Shown one piece after another: positions 40,927 to 51,105 of a DNA stretch of 64,000 bases; position 1 is the stretch's first letter; every line of letters begins with the position of its first letter. The translations under genes and the position numbers were made by a program. The notes beneath the pieces were generated by a model. It ran no database searches, was not told where the DNA came from, and saw nothing but the letters and a program-made list of their open reading frames with translations. Source of the DNA: Bacillota bacterium (GTDB lineage: Bacteria; Bacillota; Clostridia; Peptostreptococcales; Anaerovoracaceae); contig JAETTD010000010.1 of assembly GCA_021769295.1 (NCBI GenBank), forward strand, positions 17,315 through 81,314. Direction: 5' to 3'.

Positions 40927-42492
40927 ATGTACACCGCATTATACAGAGCTTACAGACCGGAGACTTTTGAAGAGATTCTCGGTCAGGAGCATATTGTTAA
41001 AATTTTAAAGAATCAGATAGAGACGGCGAGCGTAAGCCACGCCTATCTTTTTTGCGGAACGAGGGGAACAGGCAAGACGACAACAGCAAGGATACTTGCA
41101 AAGGCAGTGAACTGTCTCTCCGAGGGGCAAAAACCATGCGGTGTATGCCCGCACTGCGTCGCCATAAAAAACGGAAGTTTTATGGATGTTATCGAAATAG
41201 ACGCAGCCTCAAACAACGGAGTTGAAAACATAAGAGAACTGAGAGAAAGCGTCAAATATCCTCCCGCTGTGGGAAACAAAAAAGTATATATCATAGATGA
41301 AGTGCACATGTTGTCATCCGGGGCTTTCAATGCGCTGTTAAAGACCCTTGAAGAACCGCCTGAGCATGTCATGTTCATATTGGCGACCACGGAGCCGCAA
41401 AAGCTTCCGCAGACGATCCTTTCGAGGTGCATGAGGCTTGATTTCAGAAGGGTATCTCAGAAAGTCATAGCGGAAGATATGATGCATATATGCATGCAGC
41501 GTGGAATTGAGCTGAGTGAGGGCGCCGCAAGGCTTTTGGCCAACTGTGCCGACGGTTCCGTCAGAGACGGTCTGAGCATACTTGACCAGGTACTTGCAGG
41601 CGGTGATAAAGTCATAGACAGAGATAAAGTCCTCGAATACGTGGGAACAACGGGAGAAGATTTTTTCATCGACTTGACGGAACTGGTCCTGCTTAAAAAA
41701 TCACCGGAAGCGCTGGTTCTCTTAAACGAAGTGCTCATGGACGGCAAGGACGTAAAGCAGATAATGAAAGACTGGGTAAGTCATTACAGAAGCCTGCTTA
41801 TAACCAAATTTGTAAAGGATGCAGAAGACATGCTGAATATGTCGGCTGAGAATCTTAGCCGCATAAGGGAGCAGAGCAAACAGATAAGCGTGGAAGAGAT
41901 AGACTTTGCTGTTACGAGGCTTTCCAAAACCATAAACGATGCCAGGTGGTCAACAAACCCGAGGGTGCTGCTGGAACTCGCCATAGTTTCCATAGCTGCG
42001 GGAGAGGAGCACGAGGAGCGCAATATAAGGCGTCCGGCGCCGCACAGACAGCAGCCGCTTCCTGCAAAGGAAATGCTGGAAGAACCGCCGGTTCAGGCAG
42101 ACGAAAAAGCCGCTGCGGAGCCTGCGCATGCTTCCACACCAAGTTCGGAGCCTGCTTCGGCTGACATTGTTGATGCCAGACTGTGGCACAGCATCTTTGA
42201 AGAGGGCGAAGGAAGCGCCGGCAGCTTTAACCTTATCAGAAGCGGAACGGAGCTTGTTCACTTGGGAGGAGATACTTTTACGATAGAGGCAGTCAGCGGG
42301 TTTACGCAGAAGTATGCGGAACAGAAAAGACAGGAACTTGAGAGAATGATGTCTGAGAGAATGGGCAGACGCATGAAGATGATTTGCAGACTGAAAGAAG
42401 ATAAGCCGTCTGAACCTGAGCAAGATTTAAAAACAGAAGAACTTGCCAGAGAGGCGGGACAGATTTTGGGAATAAATATAGATATTGAGTAG
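40927..42492 (+). CDS. dnaX: DNA polymerase III subunit gamma/tau
   Basis: MYTALYRAYRPETFEEILGQEHIVK; GTRGTGKTTTARILAKAVNC. Confidence 0.97.
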   Translation: MYTALYRAYRPETFEEILGQEHIVKILKNQIETASVSHAYLFCGTRGTGKTTTARILAKAVNCLSEGQKPCGVCPHCVAIKNGSFMDVIEIDAASNNGVENIRELRESVKYPPAVGNKKVYIIDEVHMLSSGAFNALLKTLEEPPEHVMFILATTEPQKLPQTILSRCMRLDFRRVSQKVIAEDMMHICMQRGIELSEGAARLLANCADGSVRDGLSILDQVLAGGDKVIDRDKVLEYVGTTGEDFFIDLTELVLLKKSPEALVLLNEVLMDGKDVKQIMKDWVSHYRSLLITKFVKDAEDMLNMSAENLSRIREQSKQISVEEIDFAVTRLSKTINDARWSTNPRVLLELAIVSIAAGEEHEERNIRRPAPHRQQPLPAKEMLEEPPVQADEKAAAEPAHASTPSSEPASADIVDARLWHSIFEEGEGSAGSFNLIRSGTELVHLGGDTFTIEAVSGFTQKYAEQKRQELERMMSERMGRRMKMICRLKEDKPSEPEQDLKTEELAREAGQILGINIDIE

Positions 42493-42501
42493 GAGGAAAT
42501 A

Positions 42502-42852
42502 ATGGGAAAAGGAATGAGAGCAGGCAAAAAACCTTCGGCAGGCGGAGGCGGAATGCAGAAGCAGCTTCAGCAGATGCAGGCAATGCAGAGAAAAATGGAA
42601 TTGCTGCAAGCTGAAATAGAGGAAAAAGAAGTTACGACCACTGCAGGAGGCGGAGCGGTTACGGTTACGGTAAGCGGCAAGAAGGAGATAACCAAGCTGG
42701 AGCTTAAACCCGAAGTTGTAGACCCTGAAGACATCGAAATGCTTCAGGATTTAATCATAGTTGCCGTAAACGAAGGCTTGCGCCAGATAGACGAAATTTC
42801 AAACAGCGAAATGAGCAAACTGACGGGCGGACTCGGAATTCCGGGGCTGTAG
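42502..42852 (+). CDS. YbaB/EbfC nucleoid-associated protein
   Basis: Gln/Met-rich N-term, VTVTVSGKKEITKLELKPEVVDPEDIEMLQDLI. Confidence 0.95.
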   Translation: MGKGMRAGKKPSAGGGGMQKQLQQMQAMQRKMELLQAEIEEKEVTTTAGGGAVTVTVSGKKEITKLELKPEVVDPEDIEMLQDLIIVAVNEGLRQIDEISNSEMSKLTGGLGIPGL

Positions 42853-42864
42853 GTAATATGTGCT

Positions 42865-43464
42865 ATGAAACAGTATCCTAAACCGCTTGCAAAGTTAATA
42901 GGCGAACTGTCAAAACTGCCGGGAATAGGCTATAAGACTGCCCAGCGCTTGGCCTTTCACATACTATCCCTTGATGATTCGGAGGCTAACGCTCTGGCAG
43001 ACTCGATTACGGAAGCCAAAAGAGATATGAAATACTGCAGTGTATGCGGAAATCTCACAGACATGGACCCATGTGCAATATGCGCCGATGCATCCAGGCG
43101 TACTGACATAATATGCGTCGTCGAAAGCCCCAGAGATGTTGCCGCCATGGAGCGTATAAGGGACTTCAACGGCCTTTATCACGTGCTTCACGGCGTGATT
43201 TCTCCAATGGAAGGAATAGGGCCCGAAGATATAAACCTCAAATCTCTGATTATACGGCTTCAAAAAACCGATGTAAAAGAGCTGATAATAGCGACCAATC
43301 CCAATATAGAGGGGGAAGCCACAGCGATGTACATAGCAAGACTTATCAAACCTACCGGAATCAAGGTTACGAGAATTGCTCACGGTCTTCCGGTGGGCGG
43401 TGACTTGGAATATGCGGACGAGGTTACTTTGCTGAAAGCGGTGGAGGGCCGCAGAGAATTGTAA
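42865..43464 (+). CDS. recR: Recombination protein RecR
   Basis: [31 protein letters not shown]. Confidence 0.97.
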   Translation: MKQYPKPLAKLIGELSKLPGIGYKTAQRLAFHILSLDDSEANALADSITEAKRDMKYCSVCGNLTDMDPCAICADASRRTDIICVVESPRDVAAMERIRDFNGLYHVLHGVISPMEGIGPEDINLKSLIIRLQKTDVKELIIATNPNIEGEATAMYIARLIKPTGIKVTRIAHGLPVGGDLEYADEVTLLKAVEGRREL

Positions 43465-43468
43465 AAAA

Positions 43469-43503
43469 ATCTCTCTGAGGGGAACTCAGAGAGATAATTT
43501 TTT
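43469..43503. terminator. Terminator shared by convergent recR and yaaL-like gene
   Basis: ATCTCTCTGAG-GGGAA-CTCAGAGAGAT then poly-T. Confidence 0.85.
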
Positions 43504-43770
43504 TTCTTTTGCCAGTTTTATCAGATAGGAGTATTTGGCTCTCGCTGCCAGAAGATTGTATGACGCATAGTCAATAGCTTTGTCATCGGTCAGTTCATTA
43601 AAGGTGAGAACGGCAAGTTCCAGTTCGGAGCGTGCATTGTCTATAGATTTGTAAAGCTGGTCATCTTCGGTGTAGCTTGTTTTCAGGGCGTTGGAGCCGC
43701 GGGCTTTTTCCATGACAAAAGGATGTCCCTTGAAAAATTTCTCTTTTATTGAAATAGGCAAAATCATCAC
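43486..43770 (-). CDS. YaaL-like (DUF2508) protein
   Basis: About 90 aa helical protein between recR and bofA; C-terminus AARAKYSYLIKLAKEKKLSL. Confidence 0.7.
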   Translation of the reverse strand: MMILPISIKEKFFKGHPFVMEKARGSNALKTSYTEDDQLYKSIDNARSELELAVLTFNELTDDKAIDYASYNLLAARAKYSYLIKLAKEKKLSL

Positions 43771-43841
43771 ACCTTTCTCGTGTTATTTAATTCTATTTTA
43801 TTCCAAAGGGACATATTTTATACAAATACGGAGGGAAAGAA

Positions 43842-44102
43842 ATGGGTTTGGATTTGAGCATTTTTCTCACATATGCAGGGGCTGTGCTTTTGATTTTCAT
43901 ATTCGGAAGGCTTTTTGTGTGGCCTTTGAAGATAATTCTTAAACTGGCGGTGAACAGCTTAATAGGCGGCATAGTCATTGTGATAATAAATACCATAGGC
44001 GCAGGACTTGGTTTTCTGATACCGCTGAATATGCTCAATGCGCTGATTTTAGGTATCCTCGGCTTGCCGGGAGCAATATTGCTTTTGATTTTGTATCTGT
44101 AG
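43842..44102 (+). CDS. bofA: Pro-sigma-K processing inhibitor BofA-like membrane protein
   Basis: Downstream of recR; NTIGAGLGFLIPLNMLNALILGILGLPGAILLLIL. Confidence 0.85.
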   Translation: MGLDLSIFLTYAGAVLLIFIFGRLFVWPLKIILKLAVNSLIGGIVIVIINTIGAGLGFLIPLNMLNALILGILGLPGAILLLILYL

Positions 44103-44224
44103 AGCCGGGCTTGCCGCACGAGCCAAAAAACAACTTAAAAATAGAAAGTTTTTACGAAATTTCAGCAAAAACTGTTGATTATATAAATTTTTTTGGGTAT
44201 ACTCCTTATAAAGGAGGCGAGATT

Positions 44225-45424
44225 ATGATCGTTAGACACCAGTATATGGATAAACTGAAAATTTATCGTGATGTGCCCCTTGTAAAAATATTGGCGGGTA
44301 TTCGCCGCTGCGGTAAATCCACGATTTTAGAAATGCTCGAACGTGACTTAACAGAGAACGGTATCCGTGCCGACCATATTATCAGTATGCGTTATACATC
44401 GGAAGATTTTGACGACGGCATGACGGATAAGGATATGTATAACGGTATTAAAGAGAAAATGACGGACGGCGAACGGTATTATCTCTTGCTTGACGAAGTG
44501 CAGGAAATCAAAGGCTGGGAAAAAGCCGTCAATAGTCTGCTTGAAAATGCCAATACGGATATTTATGTGACCGGCTCCAATTCTAAGTTGATGTCAAGTG
44601 AAATATCCACCTATTTGAGCGGACGGTATATTACTATTCCTGTGTTTACGTTGTCTTTTTCCGAATATATGAAGTTTAAGGAAGCAAGCTGCCGTTCGCC
44701 GAAAGAACTGCTTACTGAGTATATTCGCATGGGTGGTTTTCCGATTGTTGCGTTGAGTAATTTTGATGAGGGTGCAGCGTATCAGATAATTGAGGGCATC
44801 TATACTTCCGTTATAACAAACGATATTACAAGGCGCCACAACATCACGAATTTTGACTTGTTCAATCGTGTTGTGAAGTATGTTGTTGAAAATGTGGGCA
44901 AGACCTTTTCAGCTAATGCTATCGTAAAGTTTCTGAAAAGCGAGGGTCGCTCTCTTTCGGTTGAATCCGTATATAACTATTTGGAGTGGTTGGAAAAGGC
45001 TTTTGTGATATACCGCTGCCACAGATATGATCTGCAAGGAAAATCCGTGCTGAAAACGCAGGAAAAATTCTATCTTGCGGACGCTTCTCTCAAATACTGC
45101 ATGATGGGATTCAACCCGAAATCCGTCGCCGCTATGCTTGAAAACATTGTGTACTTTGAACTTCGCAGAAGAGGCTATGAGGCTTATATAGGTAAGAACG
45201 AAACAAAGGAAATCGACTTTGTAGCGGTGCGGCGAGACGAGCGCATCTATGTGCAAGTGTGCCGCAATATGCCGGAGGAATCCGACCGTGAGGTTGCCAA
45301 TCTGCTCGAAATCAGAGACCACTACCCTAAATATGTGGTAACACTGGATGATCTTGCTTCCGGCAATATCAACGGAGTAAAGGTTGTGCATTTGTCAGAT
45401 TTTCTGCTGAGCGAAGAGTATTGA
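44225..45424 (+). CDS. AAA_14/DUF4143-type ATPase
   Basis: LAGIRRCGKSTILEMLE; YYLLLDEVQEIKGWEKAVNSLLE; C-terminal nuclease-like NETKEIDFVAVR. Confidence 0.92.
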   Translation: MIVRHQYMDKLKIYRDVPLVKILAGIRRCGKSTILEMLERDLTENGIRADHIISMRYTSEDFDDGMTDKDMYNGIKEKMTDGERYYLLLDEVQEIKGWEKAVNSLLENANTDIYVTGSNSKLMSSEISTYLSGRYITIPVFTLSFSEYMKFKEASCRSPKELLTEYIRMGGFPIVALSNFDEGAAYQIIEGIYTSVITNDITRRHNITNFDLFNRVVKYVVENVGKTFSANAIVKFLKSEGRSLSVESVYNYLEWLEKAFVIYRCHRYDLQGKSVLKTQEKFYLADASLKYCMMGFNPKSVAAMLENIVYFELRRRGYEAYIGKNETKEIDFVAVRRDERIYVQVCRNMPEESDREVANLLEIRDHYPKYVVTLDDLASGNINGVKVVHLSDFLLSEEY

Positions 45425-45475
45425 TTTTACAAAGCTTGTCATGTATTATGTAAACCTAATTTATCATAGAATCAT

Positions 45476-45507
45476 AAAAAAGGAGGCTGACTCACAGCCT
45501 CCTTTTT
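45476..45507. terminator. Bidirectional terminator
   Basis: AAAAAAGGAGGCTG-ACTCA-CAGCCTCCTTTTT. Confidence 0.85.
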
Positions 45508-45531
45508 CATTATGTCAATATGTATATTCGA

Positions 45532-46938
45532 TTAGCTGAACATTCCGAGTCCGAAGAACGAATCCATTTGACCCAGAAGTACCATTACCATCATAACCGG
45601 AGCTATAAACTTAATACAGAAATCATAGAAAGTCTTGGTTCTGAATTGTGCTCCGTTGAGAGTAGCTTCCTCGTTAACCCACGAGGTAGGTATTACTATA
45701 GCGCAGTAGCAAGCGCCGAGAGGCATCAGTATGCCTTCTGCAATCAAATCAATGGCGTCGAGCCAAGTGCTCTGTCCGAAGAACTGAGGGAAACCGTTAG
45801 CTCCAAGTCCGTCCAATGATACAAGTGAAGCTGTAATTGCGATAGATATACCCAGTATAGTAACTATCTTTTTTCTGTTCGGTTTTTTGCCTTTTTCTAT
45901 GGCCTTATCCATTGCAACCGCAGCGATTCCTTCCAGCAGTGCTATAGAAGAAGTGATAGCTGCTATAAACACAAGGCTGTAGAAGAAGAAGCCGAACAGA
46001 GGTCCGAAGCCACCCATGGAATTAAATACAGTCTGCAGAGTTATGAACAGCAGTCCGGGGCCTTGTCCCGGTTGAAAGCCCGAAGCAAATACGGCAGGCA
46101 TTGTTGCAAGTCCGGCCATTATGGCAACGAGAGTGTCAGCGAAAGGAATTACCAAAGCGCTGTTCTCAAGGTTTTGGTCTTTAGGCAGATATGAGCCATA
46201 AGCAATCATTATTGCCATTCCCAGTGAAAGGGAGAAGAACATCTGACCGCCTGCGACGGATAATACCTTTATCCAGCCCGTTCCTTCAAAAGCAGACCAG
46301 TCAGGCTTGAACATGAAAGCTAAGCCTTCTGATGCACCCGGAAGAGTAACGCTTCTGATTATAACTATTACGAGTAATATAAACAATGCAGGCATTGCAA
46401 CGGCCGAGAATTTTTCGATACCGCCGGAAACGCCGCCTCTTACTATAATTACAGTAAGAATTACGAATATAAGGGAGAAGATTACGGTTTGAACCATATT
46501 GGTAGTAAATTCACCGAAGAATTCTCCGCTGTCCATTCCGCCTATTCCCCAGCTTGCTCCGAAAAGATCGCCAAGGTTTGATAAAGCATATTTGATGCAG
46601 TATCCTCCGAGCATTGAATAGAAGGATAGAATCAGCCATGGTGCAATAGCTTCCATCCAACCGATAAATGCGTATTTTTTTGACAGTGATTCGTAGGCGC
46701 CTACTACGCCTTTTCCTGTCTTTCTTCCCAGTGCGAGCTCGGTCAGCATGATTACAAATCCTACGAAGACTACGAGCACCAGATAGAGAAGCAAGAATGC
46801 AAATCCTCCGTTTGCACCCATCTTATAAGGAAAGCCCCATAAGTTTCCGAGGCCTACTGCGGAGCCGATTGCGGCCATCATAAAGCCGAATCTGGAACCG
46901 AATTGCCCCTTGTGATTTTCATGATTGAGTTGTTCCAT
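45532..46938 (-). CDS. Sodium-dependent neurotransmitter:sodium symporter (NSS/SNF) family transporter
   Basis: GSRFGFMMAAIGSAVGLGNLWGFPYKMGANGGFAFLLLY. Confidence 0.95.
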   Translation of the reverse strand: MEQLNHENHKGQFGSRFGFMMAAIGSAVGLGNLWGFPYKMGANGGFAFLLLYLVLVVFVGFVIMLTELALGRKTGKGVVGAYESLSKKYAFIGWMEAIAPWLILSFYSMLGGYCIKYALSNLGDLFGASWGIGGMDSGEFFGEFTTNMVQTVIFSLIFVILTVIIVRGGVSGGIEKFSAVAMPALFILLVIVIIRSVTLPGASEGLAFMFKPDWSAFEGTGWIKVLSVAGGQMFFSLSLGMAIMIAYGSYLPKDQNLENSALVIPFADTLVAIMAGLATMPAVFASGFQPGQGPGLLFITLQTVFNSMGGFGPLFGFFFYSLVFIAAITSSIALLEGIAAVAMDKAIEKGKKPNRKKIVTILGISIAITASLVSLDGLGANGFPQFFGQSTWLDAIDLIAEGILMPLGACYCAIVIPTSWVNEEATLNGAQFRTKTFYDFCIKFIAPVMMVMVLLGQMDSFFGLGMFS

Positions 46939-47003
46939 TTTAAAAAAAATCCTCCAAAGTTTTTTGATGTAATACACATAAATTTTCACATAACAATATG
47001 TTT

Positions 47004-47032
47004 ACTTTAACAAAACATTTGAGGACTGTCAA
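47004..47032 (-). promoter_or_regulatory. Candidate sigma-A promoter for the NSS transporter
   Basis: Minus strand TTGACA-17-TAAAGT. Confidence 0.6.
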
Positions 47033-47039
47033 CAAAATA

Positions 47040-47067
47040 TTGACAATGATGCATGTATACTTAAAAT
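47040..47067 (+). promoter_or_regulatory. Candidate sigma-A promoter for the YbaK-family gene
   Basis: TTGACA-16-TAAAAT. Confidence 0.5.
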
Positions 47068-47131
47068 ATAGTGTACCCTTGCAGAAAGAATCATGCTATA
47101 ATAAGTCATCATAATGCAGGAGAGAATAAAT

Positions 47132-47617
47132 ATGGCTATTGATACAGTGAGAAATTATTTTAAACAGTTCGGTATTGAAGACAGGATAATGGAATTTGAT
47201 GTTTCAAGCGCAACGGTGGAACTGGCCGCTCAGGCAGTGGGCGTCGAAGGTGCAAGAATATGCAAGACCCTTTCTTTTAAAGACGGCGAAGACGGATGCG
47301 TTTTGGTACAGACCGCAGGAGACACTAAAATAGATAATCGTAAGTTTAAGGATACTTTTCATCAGAAGGCAAAGATGCTTTCTGCCGATGAGGTGGTCGC
47401 ATTTACAGGGCACGCCATAGGCGGTGTATGCGCTTTCGGAATTGAAAACGAAAAAGTCAGAATATACTGCGACGAGTCACTGAAACGATTTGATACCATA
47501 TTTCCGGCCTGCGGAAGCAGCAACAGCGCAATAGAGTTTAGCTGTGATGAGCTTTACAAATTTTCAAAAGCTCTCGGCTGGGTTGATGTCTGTAAAATCA
47601 TAGATAAAGAAAAATAA
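47132..47617 (+). CDS. YbaK/ProX-family aminoacyl-tRNA deacylase
   Basis: AQAVGVEGARICKTLSFK; HAIGGVCAFG. Confidence 0.88.
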   Translation: MAIDTVRNYFKQFGIEDRIMEFDVSSATVELAAQAVGVEGARICKTLSFKDGEDGCVLVQTAGDTKIDNRKFKDTFHQKAKMLSADEVVAFTGHAIGGVCAFGIENEKVRIYCDESLKRFDTIFPACGSSNSAIEFSCDELYKFSKALGWVDVCKIIDKEK

Positions 47618-47639
47618 ATAATATAATAAGGTGAAAGAT

Positions 47640-48509
47640 ATGTCCCTCGAAAAAAAGACAAAGATTAAGAAAGAGATAAAAATGTTACTTTGCCTTACTC
47701 TGGCATCGGCTGTCATCGGATTCAATTTGAAAAGCTTTGTGGAAACAGGAGGTTTATTCCCCGGAGGTTTCAGCGGACTTACCATACTTATACAGCAAGT
47801 GGCAAAACAGTTTCTTCATATAGATATAGCGTATTCCGCAATATACTTGCCTATGAATCTTATTCCTGCGTACATAGGATTCAAATATATAGGAAAGAGA
47901 TTTACGTTTTACTCGTTTTATGTAGTATTTTTGTCCAGCATTCTGACGGACATCTTTCCGTCTGTGACCATAACTTATGATACGCTTTTAATAAGCATAT
48001 TCGGCGGAATTTTGGGAAGCGCGGCCATAAGCCTGTGCCTTATCAACGGAGCCAGCGGAGGAGGAACCGACTTTATATCCATATATTTCTCCGAGAAAAG
48101 GGGCATAGATGCGTGGAATTATATTTTTCTTGCCAACGTAATAATATTGACTACGGCAGGCATTCTGTTCGGCTTTGACAAGGCACTGTATTCCATAATT
48201 TATCAGTATGCCGGAACTCAGGTAATTCAGATTTTATTTAAGCGCTATCAAAAAGACACATTACTTATAATTACCGAGCTCCCGGATGCGGTATATGGCA
48301 GGATAAAGGAGATAACCCACCATGATGCAACACTTATAGAAGCCACCGGATGCTATGAAGGCATGCAGAGACACATATTGTATTCGGTTGTCGGAAGAGA
48401 GCAGGTGGATAAAGTCATATCCGCAATCAAGAAGGTGGACCCTAAGGCCTTTGTAAATGTGATAAAGACCGAACAGGTAAACGGCCGATTCTATAAAAAA
48501 CCTTACTGA
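47640..48509 (+). CDS. YitT family membrane protein (DUF2179)
   Basis: GLFPGGFSGLTILIQQ; NGASGGGTDFISIYFSEKRG. Confidence 0.92.
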   Translation: MSLEKKTKIKKEIKMLLCLTLASAVIGFNLKSFVETGGLFPGGFSGLTILIQQVAKQFLHIDIAYSAIYLPMNLIPAYIGFKYIGKRFTFYSFYVVFLSSILTDIFPSVTITYDTLLISIFGGILGSAAISLCLINGASGGGTDFISIYFSEKRGIDAWNYIFLANVIILTTAGILFGFDKALYSIIYQYAGTQVIQILFKRYQKDTLLIITELPDAVYGRIKEITHHDATLIEATGCYEGMQRHILYSVVGREQVDKVISAIKKVDPKAFVNVIKTEQVNGRFYKKPY

Positions 48510-48534
48510 TAAGCAAAATTTTAAAAGATATGTA

Positions 48535-48562
48535 AAAAGACAGGCTTCAAAACCTGTCTTTT
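48535..48562 (+). terminator. Rho-independent terminator
   Basis: AAAGACAGGCTTCAAAACCTGTCTTTT. Confidence 0.8.
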
Positions 48563-48597
48563 CACTTAAAAGGAACAATATTTATGTGTAAAATCAG

Positions 48598-48840
48598 TTA
48601 TCTAAGCATTGACCAGTCCTGATAGCGATAATCCTCACCGGCGCTTTTTAATACCGCAAGGCCGTTTGCGATGGTTTGGTCTATCTCGTCCTTTGTGCAA
48701 GAAACACCTTTTATATCCGCATACGCCTGTATGCCGGTTCTGATAATTGTTTCGTTGAGTTCAGGAGCAACACGGCTTATATCTACTTGATTTACAGCGT
48801 TGTTAAAAGCAGCTTTTAAAAATTTTTCTTTTGACATCAT
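48598..48840 (-). CDS. Hypothetical small protein (80 aa)
   Basis: RBS AGGAGG upstream, coherent soluble sequence. Confidence 0.65.
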   Translation of the reverse strand: MMSKEKFLKAAFNNAVNQVDISRVAPELNETIIRTGIQAYADIKGVSCTKDEIDQTIANGLAVLKSAGEDYRYQDWSMLR

Positions 48841-49021
48841 TTTAATACCTCCTGTTTATTACTCTTTTTATATCTTTTGACATCTCGATTATATAATGAG
48901 AACAACTATAAGTAAAACAAAAATATATAATAGAAATATTAGAAAATGTAATATAAACTGTTGACTTTGAAATGAGCGTAATTTACAATACACACAAGAA
49001 AAGGCGAAAGGAAGACGGCTT

Positions 49022-49891
49022 ATGCACAGATACCTGGCATTACAGAAAATCGTGGAAATGGGAAGCTTTTCAAAGGCAGCGGAATTCTTAGGCTACACAC
49101 AATCGGGAATCAGCCAGATGATTGCTTCCCTTGAGAACGAATTGTCAATAAAGCTATTAAACCGCTCCCGTAACGGGGCGACTTTGACCCATGAGGGAAA
49201 AGAACTGTATCCTTATATAGAAAAGACCATTTACCAGTACTTTGCCATGCAGGAAAAGGCAAAAGACATCAAGGGACTTGAGACGGGAATTATAAGAATG
49301 GGAGCTTTCAGCAGTATAACGGCGCACTGGATGCCCGGCCTTTTGAAAGAATTTCAGAAAAAATATCCCAAGGTGGAATTTATCATCAACCAGGGTGATT
49401 ACAGCATCATACAGGATTGGATAAAAACAGGAGCCATAGACTTTGGCTTTGTAAGTCCCCACGCCGCAAGCGGATTGGAAATCACAGCAGAAAAAAAGGG
49501 AGCGCTCCTTGCTGTATTGCCCGAAAATCATCCTCTTGCAGAGCTTGATACCGTGCCCCTTAAACTTTTGGCTAAGGAGCCGTATATTCTTGTGGAAGAA
49601 GGACATTATTATGAATCCTTAGAAGCATTTAAATCCATAGGAGTGGTTCCTAACGTAAGATATACGGTACACGATGATTATTCTATCATGACCATGGTCG
49701 AAGCCGGACTTGGCGTAAGTATTTTGGCGGAGCTCATATTACAAAGAATCAATTACAATATAGTGGCAAGACCACTTGACCCTCCTTTGACAAGAACCTT
49801 TGCCATAGCTTACAAGGATGAGAACAGCCTGCCTATGGCAAGCAAAAGATTTATTAAATTTATTAAAGAACACTTAGAAGAATTGCCTTAG
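49022..49891 (+). CDS. LysR family transcriptional regulator
   Basis: MHRYLALQKIVEMGSFSKAAEFLGYTQSGISQMIASLENEL. Confidence 0.94.
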   Translation: MHRYLALQKIVEMGSFSKAAEFLGYTQSGISQMIASLENELSIKLLNRSRNGATLTHEGKELYPYIEKTIYQYFAMQEKAKDIKGLETGIIRMGAFSSITAHWMPGLLKEFQKKYPKVEFIINQGDYSIIQDWIKTGAIDFGFVSPHAASGLEITAEKKGALLAVLPENHPLAELDTVPLKLLAKEPYILVEEGHYYESLEAFKSIGVVPNVRYTVHDDYSIMTMVEAGLGVSILAELILQRINYNIVARPLDPPLTRTFAIAYKDENSLPMASKRFIKFIKEHLEELP

Positions 49892-49958
49892 AGACCGAAC
49901 TATGTTATAATTATAACGATTGTGATTTAGAATTGATGTATTGAAAAGGAGTAATAAA

Positions 49959-50846
49959 ATGAAAAGAGTTGATTTAATCGGTGTCCAAATGGACCTTGGA
50001 GCAGGAACTCGGGGCGTTAACATGGGGCCTGCGGCTATCAGGTATGCAGGCGTGGTAAGCGGCATTGAAAAACTCGGCATGAAATGTGTGGACAAGGGCG
50101 ATTTGATTCCAAAAAATGAGGGAGCCACCTGTGACACCATGAGATGCTATGAGCAGGTAAATGACATAAATAAAAAGTTATATGAAGAAGTATTGGCTTC
50201 ACACGAAGAAGGCGCTTTCCCCGTAGTGCTGGGCGGTGATCACAGTATCGCAGCAGGAAGCATTTCTGCCACAGCCAAACATTTTAAGAAAATCGGAGTA
50301 ATATGGGTGGACGCCCACGGAGACTGGAACAATGACGTGTCATCACCGTCAGGCAATATGCACGGAATGCCGTTCTCTGCCGTATGCGGAGCGGGACCTG
50401 ATATAATGGTTGATTTCGGTCAGGAACCTGTATATGCCGATACCAAAAACTGTGTTCAGATTGCAGGCAGAGACATCGACGAGATGGAGCGGGTGCGCAT
50501 GAAAGAGCACGGCGTAACGGTATTCTCCATTGCAGACATTGACAGAATGGGCATGCCTGCCGTAATCGAAGAAGCTATTAAGATTGCTTCCGACGGTACC
50601 GAAGGAATACATGTAAGCTTTGATATTGATTCCATTACACCTGAATCGGCACCGGGAACAGGTACAATAGTACATAGCGGCCTTACTCTCAGAGAAGCTT
50701 TTTACCTTGTGGAAACTCTGTATACCAGCGGCAAGGTTTTAGCGCTGGATATGGTGGAGGTCAATCCGATGCTTGATGTAAGAAATAAGACAGGCGAGCT
50801 GGCAATGGAGCTTATCCTCTCCGCCCTCGGCAAGGTAGTGTACTAA
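49959..50846 (+). CDS. rocF: Arginase family (arginase)
   Basis: VVLGGDHS, WVDAHGDWN, SGNMHGMP, SFDIDSITPESAPGTGT. Confidence 0.88.
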   Translation: MKRVDLIGVQMDLGAGTRGVNMGPAAIRYAGVVSGIEKLGMKCVDKGDLIPKNEGATCDTMRCYEQVNDINKKLYEEVLASHEEGAFPVVLGGDHSIAAGSISATAKHFKKIGVIWVDAHGDWNNDVSSPSGNMHGMPFSAVCGAGPDIMVDFGQEPVYADTKNCVQIAGRDIDEMERVRMKEHGVTVFSIADIDRMGMPAVIEEAIKIASDGTEGIHVSFDIDSITPESAPGTGTIVHSGLTLREAFYLVETLYTSGKVLALDMVEVNPMLDVRNKTGELAMELILSALGKVVY

Positions 50847-50921
50847 AGTCCGGACTTGCGTAGCTTTAAGTTTGCGGAGCCTCATGTTTCGGAGGCCTGA
50901 TTGCCTTTGCAACTTTTGAGA

Positions 50922-50956
50922 TGCCGTAAACTTGCAAAAATTTTGAATTTACGGCA
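50922..50956. repeat. Single unit of the TGCCGTAAA hairpin repeat
   Basis: TGCCGTAAACTTGCAAAAATTTTGAATTTACGGCA. Confidence 0.75.
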
Positions 50957-51105
50957 GCAGGGCTATTCGGCCCGCGGATATTGATTGTTCCAAAGCTGCT
51001 CCGAATAATATTTGCCAACAGCAATCGTGCCCATGGCGGATATAAACCATATAGAACGGGAACAACCAAACCATATGGTTGTTCCCGCATGCGAAAGTAA
51101 AATGC

